Shown piece by piece: positions 25,117 to 38,190 of a stretch of DNA of 64,000 nucleotides (position 1 is the first letter of the stretch; every line of letters begins with the position of its first letter). The position numbers and the translations under genes are program-made. The DNA is from Parus major (Eukaryota > Chordata > Aves > Passeriformes > Paridae), in assembly GCF_001522545.3 (NCBI RefSeq), contig NC_031769.1, positions 18,645,875-18,709,874 of the forward strand, read 5' to 3'. The notes beneath the pieces are model-generated. The model saw nothing but the letters and a program-made list of their open reading frames with translations. It was not told where the DNA came from and searched no databases.

Positions 25117-28100
25117 AATGGATATTAATGTTTGTTAAATTATCACACATTTTTTTTAAACTCTACACTATTTACCAATATTCTTTAGATGATATGTACA
25201 TATACTGACATAAGCAATGTAGTTTGTTCTCTCTTTGAGTTTGTTTTTGTAAAAACTGAAAGAATTAAAAAATGTTTGGAATTACATTATTTGATTAATG
25301 TAGGGTTAGTACATTTTCAAATCCACTTTGATGTATTGTTAAATAATAAAAACAAAAGGTGTACTTCCAGTAAACTGCTAGTGTTGACCTTCCAACTATC
25401 ACTGGTTTTACTTGAGGGTATAAAAATTATCAGATGTATAAACATCCTGATCAGAAAGGACCATAACAGACCTAAAATCCTGAAGAATTTCATTTAGAGA
25501 AAAGTGTCTAAATCTAGTGTTGACACTTGTTTTTCCAAATGGATGTTTTTCTTCTTAGAATAAAAAGAGAAAATGCATTTAGGTTAATAAAACACTAGTC
25601 ATATAAGCACAATTGAGGAAAGGAAAAAGACATGCTCATTTGGAATGATAAGCTTAAGGCTTTATTTTATGTAAAAGGTTTTGAAAATCTACAGGAATAA
25701 ATTCTTAAATTATTAGGAATATATATGAAATTAGGCAGTTTTTGCAATTAACATATTTCTAATGCTACACAGTCAAGACAGAAAGGTCACTGTTATTCCA
25801 TCCAAAGGAACAGATGTGTTTCTGTTTCCTTAGTGAATTGTTTCTCAACACTGCATTAATTTGGGCATGTGTGTTCCTGAAGGAAATCCACCAAAGGATA
25901 TAACATATCTATATATTGCTGGCAGTGTTTGTCAACTTTCTCTCTCCATGAAATATATCAGTTTTTGTTAAGAAAAGTAGATCTCCTAAGAACAATAAAA
26001 CTCTCCATGCTCCATAAATGTTATGGTGCAAATCTTATCATTTTTGCAGCTCAGCCTTTGAGTCGTAACTTGGTACTAGGCTTGGGAAATTTGCAGTTTG
26101 AGATTGAGAAATACAAAAACACTGTCCTCCTAGGAGGGAGTTATTTGTGTAAGCACCTCTCCAAAGGTCTTCTGTCTCTTAAGTAGCATAGGCATTTCTC
26201 TGATTTCTGTATCTCAGGAGGGTACAAGAGTGTGTATTTGGAGTGATGGGATTCATGTGGACACTGAAACTGGCTTCAAAGAGCATGATGAATTTTTGAC
26301 AGCTTCAGCATTAAATATCAGCTTAAGATAATGGAATCTTTTAATTCCTGAGGAGGCAGCTGGGTATTCACTCACAAATGAGCTTTTTCTTCTGTTTTAA
26401 AATAATCTGATGTAGTACTTTAGGGTGTACAGGTCCCAACCTTCCTTCACTAACAGGGAAAAGAAATTAATTTAAGGCACCTTCATGTTTTTGCAATATT
26501 GTAAAATACTAAAGTTCAGTCTTTAGTCATTTGAAAAATCAAGCAAAAGGATTAAACTTTTAGTATGACCTTTGATGCAATTACATTTGCAGCAGCAGAA
26601 GGAACAGTACTTTGTCTCACTGGAGCATCTGACCTTGAGGACCTTTTTCACTTGTGAGCTTGCTGCTGAGACCTGTGTGTTATACTGTCTGTAAAAATCC
26701 TGGAAGGAACATTTCATTTTCTTTGCTGTCAAACCTTTAAGCTACCTAATTGTCCACTCCAAATTTGTCATATACACATGTTGGGGAAAACATTTTAGTT
26801 ATGTTTATTGCTATTATAAAGCACCCAGTTTAGTGAGATTTATCTTCATAAGCTACTCCCTCTTTATCTATATGGCTGTGATTTCTACATTTCCAATAGA
26901 AGACAAATCCCTAAGATAAAAAAAACATTGCTGGTTAGGATGACTGGGTTTTTTTAATGCTAAAACTGAATATTGAATGATGCTGAATATTTGAATATTC
27001 TTATTTCCTAAGAACACACTGAGATCATAAACATATTAATGATTTTTAAACCTGTTTATGAATATTTATTTTAATATATTATTTAATACATTTACCAGGA
27101 ATACATGTTTTGAAATCAGCAGAAGGCAGGAGTGTCTGAATCCTGAATGAAAAAAGAAAATAATAGCTAATCATTATTTAGGTTTGATTACTGTACCCAA
27201 GGCACAACCGAAAAATAACATCTTTTTGAACACTGAAGAATTTGGGCAGAGTTGACAACAGTGACCCTTAAAAGCAAATCCTGGGCTCGTTTCAGTAAAG
27301 TTTCATTCAAACAGCTGGAGCTTTCACGAGCTTGACTTAAATTGGAACCAACACTTTCTCCACAACTTTAAAAAGCTGAATCTATTTTACCCATGGGGTA
27401 GGTCTGGTTCTTATCCAAATTCTGCTTGAAAGGAATCATAATTGATATTACACACTAAAGAGCTGATGCACTGGTACACAGGCATGTCCCGAGGTGAGCC
27501 AGCCAGCCAGTAAACAGTGGAGCTGGGAAGCCTTTATTCAGGCCTACTTCAAAGAAGCCAAGGTTTACTGCAGCCCAGAGAACAAAGTGAGGGTCTATCA
27601 TTTCTAATCCAAAAGGGAGACAATGCATTAAAAAAAAGTCCTATTACTTTGAAAAATAAAATCATGAATGCTCTTTATACACAAGCATTATAAAATGGAA
27701 AATAGATCTTTTGCTTTGGAGGTCACCTTTAAGACTTCCAGCCATTAAAGAGAATTTTGCCTTAAGAAGTAACAGATCTACTGCATTTGAATGGCTTGTT
27801 TTCAGACAAAATAATTTTTCACTTTGATACCAGTTGGAATGCATTGGTAAATTTGCTACTGGTCAAAGCTGGCAAGAAGAAATGGTATTTAACAAAGATG
27901 TTTGCTGGGGTAAGCATACCAAGGTTAAAGATTGTGTACATCAGGAAGATGAGAGTGTTTAACTCTCTAAGTTTCTCCTTGCTCTGTGATGTCTGCCCAG
28001 AGCTGTGTTAGGAGTACTGCCGAAATGGAGTCTTTCAGACTTCAGGTTTCTCAGCTTCCTGAGTGGGAGGTTTAAGCCTTGCTTTCACAAATGTTATGGG

Positions 28101-30379
28101 TCTAGGTGATGAGCAAGGCTCTATGGACAAGCTGGGATGTTTTACAGGGGCTGTTTAACCCCCTTTGCTAAAGCAGTCTCCTAGAATTAAGGTGCTGCCA
28201 CATTCACAACATGTTCATGAACAACATGAGTTCTTTGTCCTTGAACCCCCTTGGGGCTCAGGGCATGGTGATTTTCCCAGGATCACAGATGAGGAAACAG
28301 GTGGGTAATAAAGAACTGCAGGGAAAACTCCCAGATATGTAATGGCCACTAAATGTACTTTTTCTTGTCACCTGACTGTATTTATCAGCTATATGTGACT
28401 CTCCAGGGTAGAAACCACCATGTTCATCATGCTATCAGCAGTGACAAAAGGAAAAGATAACCTCTGAGACAATCTTAATTCTTCTTAAAACAAAGACAAC
28501 TCCCTCTTTGCCTTCTGTAAAAAGAAGCTGATAAATATGTCATTTTGTCCTCTTTCACTCTGCTTATTCAGAAACATGTAGGCACTGAACTGATATCTAT
28601 CTACAGTGCTTTAATATAACTGTTGAGGGCAAGGAGTAAAAAAGAACAAGGACAAAAGCTTCTTCTTCAGTCGCTCATAACAGTGCCAGTGGCAAGCTCT
28701 GCTTTAATAACAAAAGAAACACTTCTGGTGCCTGTTGAAGCAGAAAGAATATATTGCTGAAGAAAATAAATCAATGTAAATTATTTTAAATGTCCTGCAT
28801 TGTATTACTCTAAGTCAGACAAAAAAGGTAAAAATGATGCTGTATGAGGTGGAGAAAGGATGTAGCTAAATAGAGAAAGGCATGAATTATTTAAAAGCTA
28901 ATGGATGACAGAAACAATTCAACACAGTTGCAGATGACTTATGATCTGAGAATTTGCCTTACAAGCTTATATAACATAAAGAGAAGTAGTTGGGTACTAA
29001 TGCAGTAAGGTCATGTGAAATAATGGGTTAGAAGGAAAAGAATAGCAAGCGAGAAACCAACATCTGTGCGCTATAGTGAACTTTACATTTCTAGCAAGAT
29101 GCCACTTTTGCCACAACCTTTTAAGCAGAAGGCACTGATGAGACCCAAACTCTGGGCCTCTGAGGCTGTACTAGACTCTGTGATACATCCTGTGTGACTC
29201 TGTGGTAAAGGATTGCTCGGTGATAGAGGGTTTTAGCTGCAGTGCAGTGCTGGGCTTTCTCTACCATGTGTGACCTGCAGTCCTTCCTCATCCCCTCTCT
29301 GGCCATTGGAGATGCCATAGACAAAGGGAAAAAAGTAGAGGGGCCTTTGTAATTGGTGTGGCTTTGTTGTGTCTCAGAGGATGAGGACAAGAGCTGATCT
29401 GCTCCACAGCACACAGAACTGCTGCTGCTGTTGAACGACTTAGACGCCTCGAGCTACCTGGGACTGCTTCTGCCAGGATGCTGCAGTCAGCACACACAGC
29501 AGGTTGAGTGAAGTGAAAAAATTGCTGTGGTAATAAAGTGCCCATAAGGCTGCTGCAAAATCACTTACACAGCAGTTTATGGACTTAGGGAGCTCTATCC
29601 TGTCAGGAGGTATGGGAGCTTCCCTGTTTCCCCAAAACACACCCTCAAAGCTACAAAAGCCAAAATTTTCTTATGTTTATCAAGTTTCAAGTAACTGTAC
29701 TACAGCTGCTTAAACACCATGTAACCTCACTAAAGATACCAGCTTTGTCATATTTAATGTATAAATAATGAATTGTTATAAATGGAAGTTTAAACAGTCA
29801 TTTAAGTTGAGTGATGTTACAGCACAGCAATTTTGAAGAAATCAATTGACTAAAACAAATTTCATCAGGCAGATCAGAGAATAACTAGACAGGAATTCTC
29901 GTGTCATATGTCTGAATAATCATAGCAGCAGAAATTATAAATTATAAAAAGGACCATAAAATGGCTCAAGAATACCTTACCCTGCAAGCCTATCCTCTGT
30001 GCAAAGACTGTAAGTAAGAATGAAACTCAACCAATAACATGCATTTGTGTACATATATATTTTTGATTTTGATGGGTCTATTTATCAAGTGAAATAGCCT
30101 GAGGAAGTCAGCTGCTCTTAAGTGTAATTAAAACTGAAAAGATGTGGTTTATTTATGTCTAAATTGCTGGCCTTAATCAGACATCTCAGGTAATATCTAA
30201 TCTATAGCTCAATAAAATTTGCCCCTGTGATTCAGCTGTAAGGAGTTACCCTTGTTATGGAACATTTTGTTAGGGAGAATATGATGTGATGTTGCCTACA
30301 TCTGTTTGTCTACTTTAGATTGTTGCTCAGGGGATACTAAAGATGAGGAATGGCTAGCTTGAACATCACACTGATTTGA

Positions 30380-30590
30380 TTTGTGCTGTTTTCTTCTTCT
30401 GAGATGTGCATCCTTCTTAACTTCATGTTAAATCATCAAGCATTTGGCTGCAACAGACATTTTTTCCAAGCTGTACCTACCTGTGCTATCAGCAATCCCA
30501 TTAATTGGAGCGCAATAACAGTGTGTAATCGGGGCAGGCTCTAAGCAGGGCTCCATGAGAGAAGTGTGTGCACATTTCAGATCGTTACCT
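30380..30590. promoter_or_regulatory. Candidate conserved noncoding element
   Basis: This stretch has balanced composition without simple repeats. It contains a TTAATTGG homeodomain-type site at 30501-30508, followed by GAGCGCAATAACAG and GTGTGTAATCGGGGC. The texture resembles developmental enhancers, but that is an impression only. It lies about 14 kb past the PLXDC2 stop codon. Conservation was not measured. Confidence 0.2.
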
Positions 30591-31779
30591 GCACATTCTG
30601 CTTCTGCTTTCTGTACAATAAGGCTGCACCTCCAGACTTCTCAGCCTACAACAAGATATATGAATGTGTGAAACACCTGAGGGAGAAGAAAGGAACAACA
30701 CCATAGTGAGAAGAAAATTCCCTGACATTCTGGAAGAGTTATAAATATGTGTTTGAAGGACATTCAGAAGTAAAATAACCTTGGCTACCATTTTCACACT
30801 CATGTAGGTATTTCCAGAAGAAGAATAGTGATGAGCATGGGAACAATGATGAGGTGAAATGACAAAGTGTCGATAAGCCCCTCAAATTTGGCTTTTTAAA
30901 GGTCAGAAAGTTTTTAACATTAGAACATTGAAGGACTGGAAAATAGAATAGCACATGCTATAAATCTTCTGGCAGATGCCTGAAGAAAGCTATAAAAGAA
31001 ATCAGTATTACAACATACATATGATTGAATTTCAATGAATCATCATTTTATAGTGGCCATGACATGAAATCTCCATCTACCTCTGAAATTGAAGGTTAAG
31101 AATGATACACTATTTTACATTTCCCTGATGTTTATATAGAATTCTGAAAACAGCATGAAGTAAAGCAGAAGAATAAAGCAGACATATTAAAAAACATATT
31201 AGGTAACAGGGAAACAAATTCTGTTATATAGAATATTGTTTTGCTATTGATATTTAGTGGACTGCAAAAAACCCCCACCTTTAATTCCTGCATTCTGTTG
31301 CTGTGACAATCAAAACTACCTTTTTTTGGGTGCTATAACTTTATATATAGTGTACCTAAACAATGTGTCCAAATATTTTTAAACTTTAGCCACCTGAGAA
31401 TTGCAATACAAAATCACCATGAAATGCTCAGCCTGAAATGTTCACTTATAATAAAAGTGAACAGATAAAAAAGGAGAAGTTATAGTTCCACACATTTGGT
31501 AGACTTTATAGACTCAATTGGTCCATCTCATTAATCAGATCTTCAGGATATACCAGTTACTTCTGCTTGTCTGAAAATCTTTTTAACAGTGTATAGTGTT
31601 TTTCCTGTCTCTTTCATTGTTTTAAGTGAGGTTAGCTCATAATAAGGTCCTGTGTAAAAATGCCCCCTCTTATTCCGTGGGGTTGTTTCCATGTTTAGCT
31701 CATCTGTGTAATAATATATATGGTGAAGTAGGATGGGTTTGTAATTATCGCTTTGCTCCGGGCAGCACAATTTGTCAAG

Positions 31780-32030
31780 GCAATAAAAGTGAATAAGCTG
31801 GAATGTAGCTCTGCTCACACCTCATCAGCAGATTGTTTCCTGCAGCCCAGCTCCTGGAGGAGTGCTAGATGTGAGCAAATGCATCGAGGGCAATCAAAAT
31901 GCACAGGTATTACTTAAGGCTAAAAAGGAAAACAACTCTCCTGCCCACACCTGTGACATCAGCATTCAGCCTCATGTGACCTGCATTACTGGAGCTGCTG
32001 TGCAGGGAACAAAACTACCACACTGACCTG
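31780..32030. promoter_or_regulatory. Possible regulatory patch
   Basis: This segment is of more even composition than its flanks. It contains CACACCTGTGACATC (E-box-like) near 31950 and TGCAGCCCAGCTCCTGGAGG near 31840. No exon signals are seen. The call rests on composition and motif density alone. Confidence 0.12.
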
Positions 32031-32388
32031 CAAGGTCCAGCAATGGTTTTTCTGGGGTAAAACTTCATCAAAAATGTGATTAGGTTGATGTCCTGTAAAC
32101 AAAATAATTTTTTTTTAATTACCATATGAAATATATGGGTACTAACACTCTTACCAGAAAATTTGTATTTATAACTCTATACTTATAGTTCAGGATTGTA
32201 ATTTTTAAGAGACTTTTATTTTTTTCATTTTTTTTTTTGTTGAGCTACTGGTTCAGAGTCTTGGCTGTGTGGATCATCTCATTTAAGTTGGCACATCACC
32301 AATTTAACATAACCAAATTAATCCATGGTGTGAGTCAGTTACCAATATGAATTTGGCCTGGTATGAACTGCACTTTTTGGGAAACAGA

Positions 32389-32445
<57 letters not shown>

Positions 32446-32450
32446 NAAAT
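32389..32450. repeat. (GT)n/(AT)n microsatellite with one unresolved base
   Basis: GTGTGTGTGT followed by about 46 bases of uninterrupted AT to 32445, then an N at 32446. The N and long pure AT run suggest the true length is unresolved in the assembly. Confidence 0.97.
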
Positions 32451-34296
32451 ATATTTTAAATTAGTAGATTTAGAAGTTAGTTTCAACTGTTTTTTTCCAG
32501 AAGCTTTTACTGAGTTCAAGACCTTACACTGAGTTCCTCCCAGATAAATTTCTTCCCCTGTGTTCCATTTCACTAAAGTGAGAGATTCCATTTAATGGTA
32601 AACTAACTAATTGAGAAATTTATTTAGCTATCTGTAAGTCCCAAAGTGAACCCAGTAGTTTCTTTGCCCTATTTCTTATTAATCTACAGGCCAGATGCAT
32701 TATCTCACTCCCAGTTCCATTGAAATGAGAAAGAGGATTACTTTTTTTAATTCCCATTTGCCATCAGTGCAGCAGTCCTGGAGCATTAAAAGTCCATCTC
32801 TCCATTTATTTTTAGTACTCTGATTATTGCCCACAGTTTGGAAACAACTTCTGCAATACCCAGTGCTGCAATATGGATCTTCATTCAAGTATTAACTAAC
32901 CTATCTTGGGCTCATTTACCATTTTGACAAAATTAAATTGGCAATGTTGAGTTTGAGTTTTATCTCAGAGCAGTAGAAATAAAGTGACTTTTTGCTGATC
33001 AAAACTAGGGAAATCTTGTAAGGAAAGACTAGCACTATCTTCTAAATTTATTTTTATGTTGAGATAAAAGACTAGCCCTTTGATTACAATGCTGGGAACC
33101 AGTTTTGCTTGAGTTACTAACAATAGAATGCGTTGTCTTGAAAGTCTGGCTGTGTCTGTAGCCAGTACTTCAGGACTCCTCCCAGGGTCCTGTACAGATA
33201 CCTCATTACTTTCTGGCCCATCTGCAAGTATGAATATGAACAATGCCTGGTTTTGCTGTTGCTCAAATCACACTTGGATTTTCAGCCTCTTAGAGAATCA
33301 GACACTTATTTTTCCTGGTGTTTCCTCTCATATTTCTGTTTTCATCATTAATCTGCCCATTCTCCTGCTTTGACCTGCTCACCTAATTAAGCTTGCTTGC
33401 TCTCCTAAATCCTAGGAGCTCTTGTTAGCACTCCAGATATGTGTTTTGTAGTTTGTAGTGTTGTCCCCATAAAAACACAGAAGGAAAACTTGAGCACTGG
33501 AAATCTCAGGCTTTGCAGTAGAAAATTTAGAGCTGTAAAGGACTTTGTTACAGCAGCTCCATGGTAACAGGTGAGCAGACAGGAGCTTCCTCTGCCCATG
33601 CTTCAAATCAGGCAGATGTGATCTAGCTGGGTACATGATGCAGGGTATCTGTGACATTACCAGGGTGAGGTTGTGCTGACTTGATTTTAGGAGCTCACTT
33701 AAGAATATGGCTTTTAAAATTACTGTTGTTTCTTATATGTGTGCATTTTAAATTACTTTCCTGAGGTTTTAAAGCACTTCAGGTACAAGAATAACTTACA
33801 CCTTTTTCTTCACTTTTGTTGCTGTCCACTCAGCCCTATAAAGAATCCTAAGGGTGTGTGCACTTCCATGTTGGAAATTTTATCAAAGATCATTTCTGTG
33901 CTAGTTAGCACTGAAAAAAAGAAAATAGAAACTGTAAATATGTGGGAAATGCACCTCAACCTATTTAAACTGCATTTTTTTGTGCTTGCTTTGTGTATGG
34001 TTGCTCTTTTTCCTGTGCTCTTTTCCCACTTGCTGATGTGGTTGGTATTGGAAACACAGCAGGGATCCAGATCTTGCCAAGGTAAATCCTGACTGATCTG
34101 AATGGGAGCTGGATTTTGCAGAGCCATTTATCACAGACTTTCTGAAGCCAATGACAAAATGAGGAGTCCCTCACTGACAGCAGTCAAACCACCACCACTG
34201 CTACCACCACTAGAAACGGTGGTGTGTGAGAAGCATTTTATCCCTGCTGGGTTTCCATCTCTGTTGTGACAAGAGCAGAGGTGGCTAATGGCCTCT

Positions 34297-34319
34297 GGTC
34301 ACCTCACCTTGAGGTGACC
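34297..34319. repeat. Perfect 10-bp inverted repeat with TGACC half-sites
   Basis: GGTCACCTCA, spacer CCT, then TGAGGTGACC. Each arm contains a GGTCA/TGACC nuclear-receptor-type half-site and an AGGTGA E-box-like core. It lies in a locally GC-richer segment. It could be a protein-binding palindrome, but only the symmetry is observed. Confidence 0.8.
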
Positions 34320-34951
34320 TGGTGGCATGTGCCCCCTCCTCCTGAAGCCCAGCCTCTTCCCTCTGCCCACACTGATGGCCAGCTGTCAGCTGCTCCCCTG
34401 TGAAAGTTCCTGTGAGCAATTCACCAACTGGCAGTCGAGAGGGCGTGCTCATTTCCAGAGCAACATTCGCCCTCTCTCTTTCTCCTTGGACAGCCATCAG
34501 GTCAGAAAATTCCCTTTGTAAGCTGGAGCTCTGCTTTCCCTTTTAATGCAATAACATGGGCTTCAGTGCAGGGAACTTCACTGGTTGCTGGCAACCTGAA
34601 AACCTTGTGTCTCTGTTTAAGTCATATATGAGCATGACACAAATTTTCATCCTGAATAAAGTTGTGTATTGCATTACATAACCCCTTAAAAGAAAAGTGC
34701 AACAGTTAAAGCAGCATTTATATTTATGAGCAGTTTTTCATGGTATTAGCTCCACTTAGGCTGTAATGCTTCTCTGATACAGATGCTTAATCTGGTCTTT
34801 ATTTTCAAGAAAGCCATGCAAATGTCATCCAATAATTCTCATTACAAATCTGCCAGCACACTCTTCCCAGCCCTTTGGCTAATCACTGTGATAAATTTTG
34901 TTTTTCAGAAATCTTTCAGATGCTGCACAGAGTTAGCTGAGCCCTGAGTGG

Positions 34952-35016
34952 GTTTTTTTTTTTTTTTGTTTTGTTCATTTTTGGTTTTTTTTTGTTTGTT
35001 TGTTTTTTGTTTTTGT
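34952..35016. repeat. Poly-T / (TTTG)n low-complexity tract
   Basis: T-runs broken by single G bases, including TTTGTTTGTTTG. This could be the poly(A) end of an old minus-strand retrocopy, but nothing to its right looks like a processed gene. Confidence 0.85.
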
Positions 35017-36949
35017 TAGATTGGAGTTTTTGCTGGCAATGGTGGACTTCAACAAGAATGGCTGCTGTGCAGAGGGGAAGGCATCCTGCAGGTCACCATA
35101 GCTGATGTATCTGTTCTAAAGGAAGAGAGCAGCAAACAGGGCAGTGTCTGAGCTGATCTGGGTGTGCACACGTTTCAATAAATGACTGGGTGCACCATTA
35201 ATCTCTCCTCTTTCTCTCCAGATGTGCACCCCTTTGTCTCCTGAGGAGGTGCTGCTCAAATGAAGCACCCTGTTTTTGAGTACTTCAGTAACTGATGGCT
35301 CTTTATGGCTTGCATTTCCCAATTTAGTATCAGTAGAAGAGAACTAAACCTTTGCCTCCATTCAGCCATTGTGGTCAGTGGGATGATTAATGAAAAACCA
35401 TGCTTGGTAGGGTACTTAAATATCATCACTCACTTTTCTTTTTGCTCCTCCCTTTGAACTCTTTCTTTAGTAATAACTGTAAAAATATGCTTGTATATGG
35501 GATTTTTTTTTATAAGATTTTTTTAGTATTTACATACCATTGCTAAATGCTTGCTTAAAATATTTGAAACTTTATTAGTGGATTTTGTGCTAATGTCAAA
35601 GATTAAATTAATTAAATATGGAAAACTAATTTCAAAATATTTAAAATTATTTTACTAAAAATATACAGCACAAGAGAGTGTCATGCTACATGCAGTCAAC
35701 AGGGGAAACACTAATGCTATCAATCCAGATCCGCATTCATATATTGAAACATAATAAAAAAGTTTGGCCTTTTATTCATATTTTGGGCTGCTGACTATGA
35801 TTATAGCTTCATGGAAAATGAAAGGCAACTTCTCCTTTATTCAGATGAAATGTACTGCATTGTACTTAATACTCAGAATCATTCCACAACAATTTTTGTG
35901 AAAATATTTGACCATTAGTAGATAAGATGAAGAGTATTTCTTTTCTGAGCATGGTTTTACTCATTCTTTTCCCATTACCACATGTAACAATTGACATTTA
36001 TTTGCAGTACTTCAGCTGAGCTCTCTGCATGCTGTACAACTATTAATATCCACTGCAGGGAAAAAGAAGGAACAAAAAAACAGAGCTCAGAGTTTCTCTA
36101 AGCCAAAGCATCATTATTCAATGTAGAGAGAGGTGACAGAACTTTTACTAAAACAACTGTGTCTATAAACCTTGGGTTGTTTATACATTATCTTAGAAGT
36201 GGAAAGCTGACAGATTTCCAGTGTGCAATAGGCAGTGGTTGGAGAGAAGACATGGACTAGGCAAATAAAAGCTCCATACATCATTTAGTTCCCAAAGTAC
36301 AAGGTGACTGTTCTAAACCATTAGAATAGATGACAGCTCGACTAGCCTCCACACAGCACTTCATTGCTTCTGCAGTGAAGGGTTCATCTGATTTCATTAC
36401 TGTCTTGCTCAAGATTTCCTGCTCTGCAGCAGGAAGAAAAGTTTGGCTTTTCTTTGTGCATGTGTCTGCACGTTCTTTACTGCTCGTGATGCTCATCACA
36501 GATACCTCAGCATCCTGCAGGAATGCTTTACCTCTCCTCACTCCTAAGGCACCTATCAAGTTAGGGAGCAGCAGCTCCAGGAGCTGAATTCCCAAGAAAG
36601 TGTTTCCAGGAAAATGCAGATCTATGTACTGGTGAACTGGATTCCTGAGGATGATGCTGATGAAAAATGACATAACATAAATGGGCAAGGGTGCTTTATG
36701 CCCAGTCTGTTGCTAGTAAAATAGCAGCATATGTCTGAAAATCCACATCTTACTGATTGTGGGAATCTAGCATCCCTGATTTAATTGTAAATTTGAGACA
36801 AAGACATGACCTGAAACTGCTTGCTACTTCTCCAGTTTCCAATGACACCTCTAGACCAGAAAACGCACATCCTTAGGAAAAGTTTTAGATATCTGATCTT
36901 ATCTAAAAGATTGCAATCACTCTCCAGGTTTCTTGTCACATCTGGTTCC

Positions 36950-37500
36950 CTCTAGGCAGAAATCTGCAGGCCAAGGTAACCCCTGAGCATGTCACCTTTC
37001 ACTGGCATGCTCACCTGCACTTCAGGTGAGGAGGACAGCGTTCTGGGAGGAGACCTCAGGACACAAAGCGTGCTGCAGAGATACAGAGAGAAACAACTTG
37101 TGCCATCTTTTGTGGTAACAGAGTGCTCTAGCTCTGAGAAAGCAGCTGAAAAATACAAAATACATGGTTGGCAGCAACTGGAAGGAGTGGGTGAGTGCGA
37201 GGGTGTGCAAGCTGGGTGTGTGTGCATGGCTGCAGGAGGCAAAGGCTGTGCTCACTCTGCAGTGATGACCTGATGGGGCTGCTGAGGAGATCCCTGGCTC
37301 CTGCTCAGCACTGGCAAGGCAGAGGCTGGCACAAGGTCACGGTGTTTTATGGGGAGTGCAAGCCTTAGCAAGGCGCCGCTGCCTCTTGGCTTTCCAAGCA
37401 GGAATGGCTTCAAGCATCCCCTGCCCTGACCTCATCCTGCCCACGGCCCGTGTTGGAGAGGGGCTGTGGAGGGGCCAGGCCCCAGCTGGAAGTAATTTCA
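36950..37500. other. Local GC-rich patch
   Basis: These bases are clearly richer in G and C than the surroundings and contain scattered CpG (for example AAGGCGCCGCTG near 37370 and CACGGCCCGTG near 37442). A perfect 13-base palindrome-type element, GGGGCCAGGCCCC, sits at 37471-37483. CpG density looks too low for a classic island, and no exon with splice sites is apparent on either strand. It might be a regulatory element, a decayed first exon of an unannotated transcript, or simple compositional variation. Confidence 0.35.
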
Positions 37501-38084
37501 TCCACTGCTGGTACAGCTACACAGTTTGTTTTACAGAGTTAGTTATTTTCAGCCACATTCTGTTTGCAACCGAGACTGCCAGACTCATCCCTCCAGGAAG
37601 AGGATTCCTCCTGAAAATAGTTCATTGTGAAAATGCTCACAAATCCATGAAAGGCACACCATTTTCTTTTGAAAAGCATGGTCTTGTCACTAGAACAGTG
37701 GTGGTATCCTGATGTACTTGTAGGCAAATCAGAGCTGGAAATTTTTAAGGTGAAAAGCTTTAATAAAAGGCAACATTGATGATACGTAGTGAAATCTGAC
37801 ACTCAGCTTACGGTATCTTTTCTACTTCCCAAAACAAAATTTAACAACTCTAACTGAAATAAAAAGGTTTACTGATAAAAGCAGCAGTCCAAAAAAAGCT
37901 AGACAGGAACAAGTAATATTTCTTACTAACAGCTTCTAGATGTCTGAAGAAATATTGTGCCACCCAAGCAGACAATAAACCAAATTTCTTTCAAGCTAAC
38001 ACTAGCAATTAACAAAATAGCCTTTTTGTTTTTCAAGTAAGAGCTACACCAAAGGAAATAATGCAAACTGCATGGGAAGAACTT

Positions 38085-38190
38085 AATTAATATCCCTAAA
38101 CACTATATTCCCAGAGATCACAGAAACAATAGGCATCCATATTAATTAATTGGGTAAAATTATCTGCTTAATTAAATGGATGTAATTAAG
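38085..38190. promoter_or_regulatory. Cluster of homeodomain TAAT sites
   Basis: Within about 100 bases there are TTAATTAA at 38093-38100, TTAATTAATTGG at 38142-38153, TTAATTAA at 38168-38175 and TAATTA at 38183-38188. Such clusters occur in enhancers bound by homeodomain factors. AT-rich background makes chance clustering possible. Confidence 0.2.

Larger units (their letters stand above)
16241..30049. other. Intergenic AT-rich DNA
   Basis: A long gene-free stretch. It contains a TA-rich tract at 21669-21700, a perfect 11-base-pair hairpin at 25090-25116, a T-run next to an A-run near 25020-25050, and otherwise featureless sequence. Open frames up to 115 codons (for example 19216-19560 plus and 24256-24603 minus) show no domains and are within what chance allows. 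Confidence 0.6.
30050..36949. other. Intergenic DNA with possible regulatory patches
   Basis: This contains two candidate regulatory patches (30380-30590 and 31780-32030), an (AT)n microsatellite (32389-32450), a perfect inverted repeat at 34297-34319 within a locally GC-richer segment, and a T/G tract (34952-35016). An open frame of about 130 codons on the minus strand, starting ATG near 36673 and ending at 36281, is not recognised. No gene is supported. Confidence 0.5.

Noticed and set aside
28260..28315. Possible MIR fragment (ATCACAGATGAGGAAACAGG)
   Set aside because: Only one short block agrees with the consensus and the flanking order does not fit.
33739..34127. Open frames over 100 codons on both strands of the same segment
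   Set aside because: Both strands are open at once, neither product is recognisable, and the lengths are within chance expectation.
34952..35330. Processed pseudogene in minus orientation ending in the poly-T tract
   Set aside because: The sequence right of the tract shows no recognisable coding similarity and no matching target-site duplication was seen.
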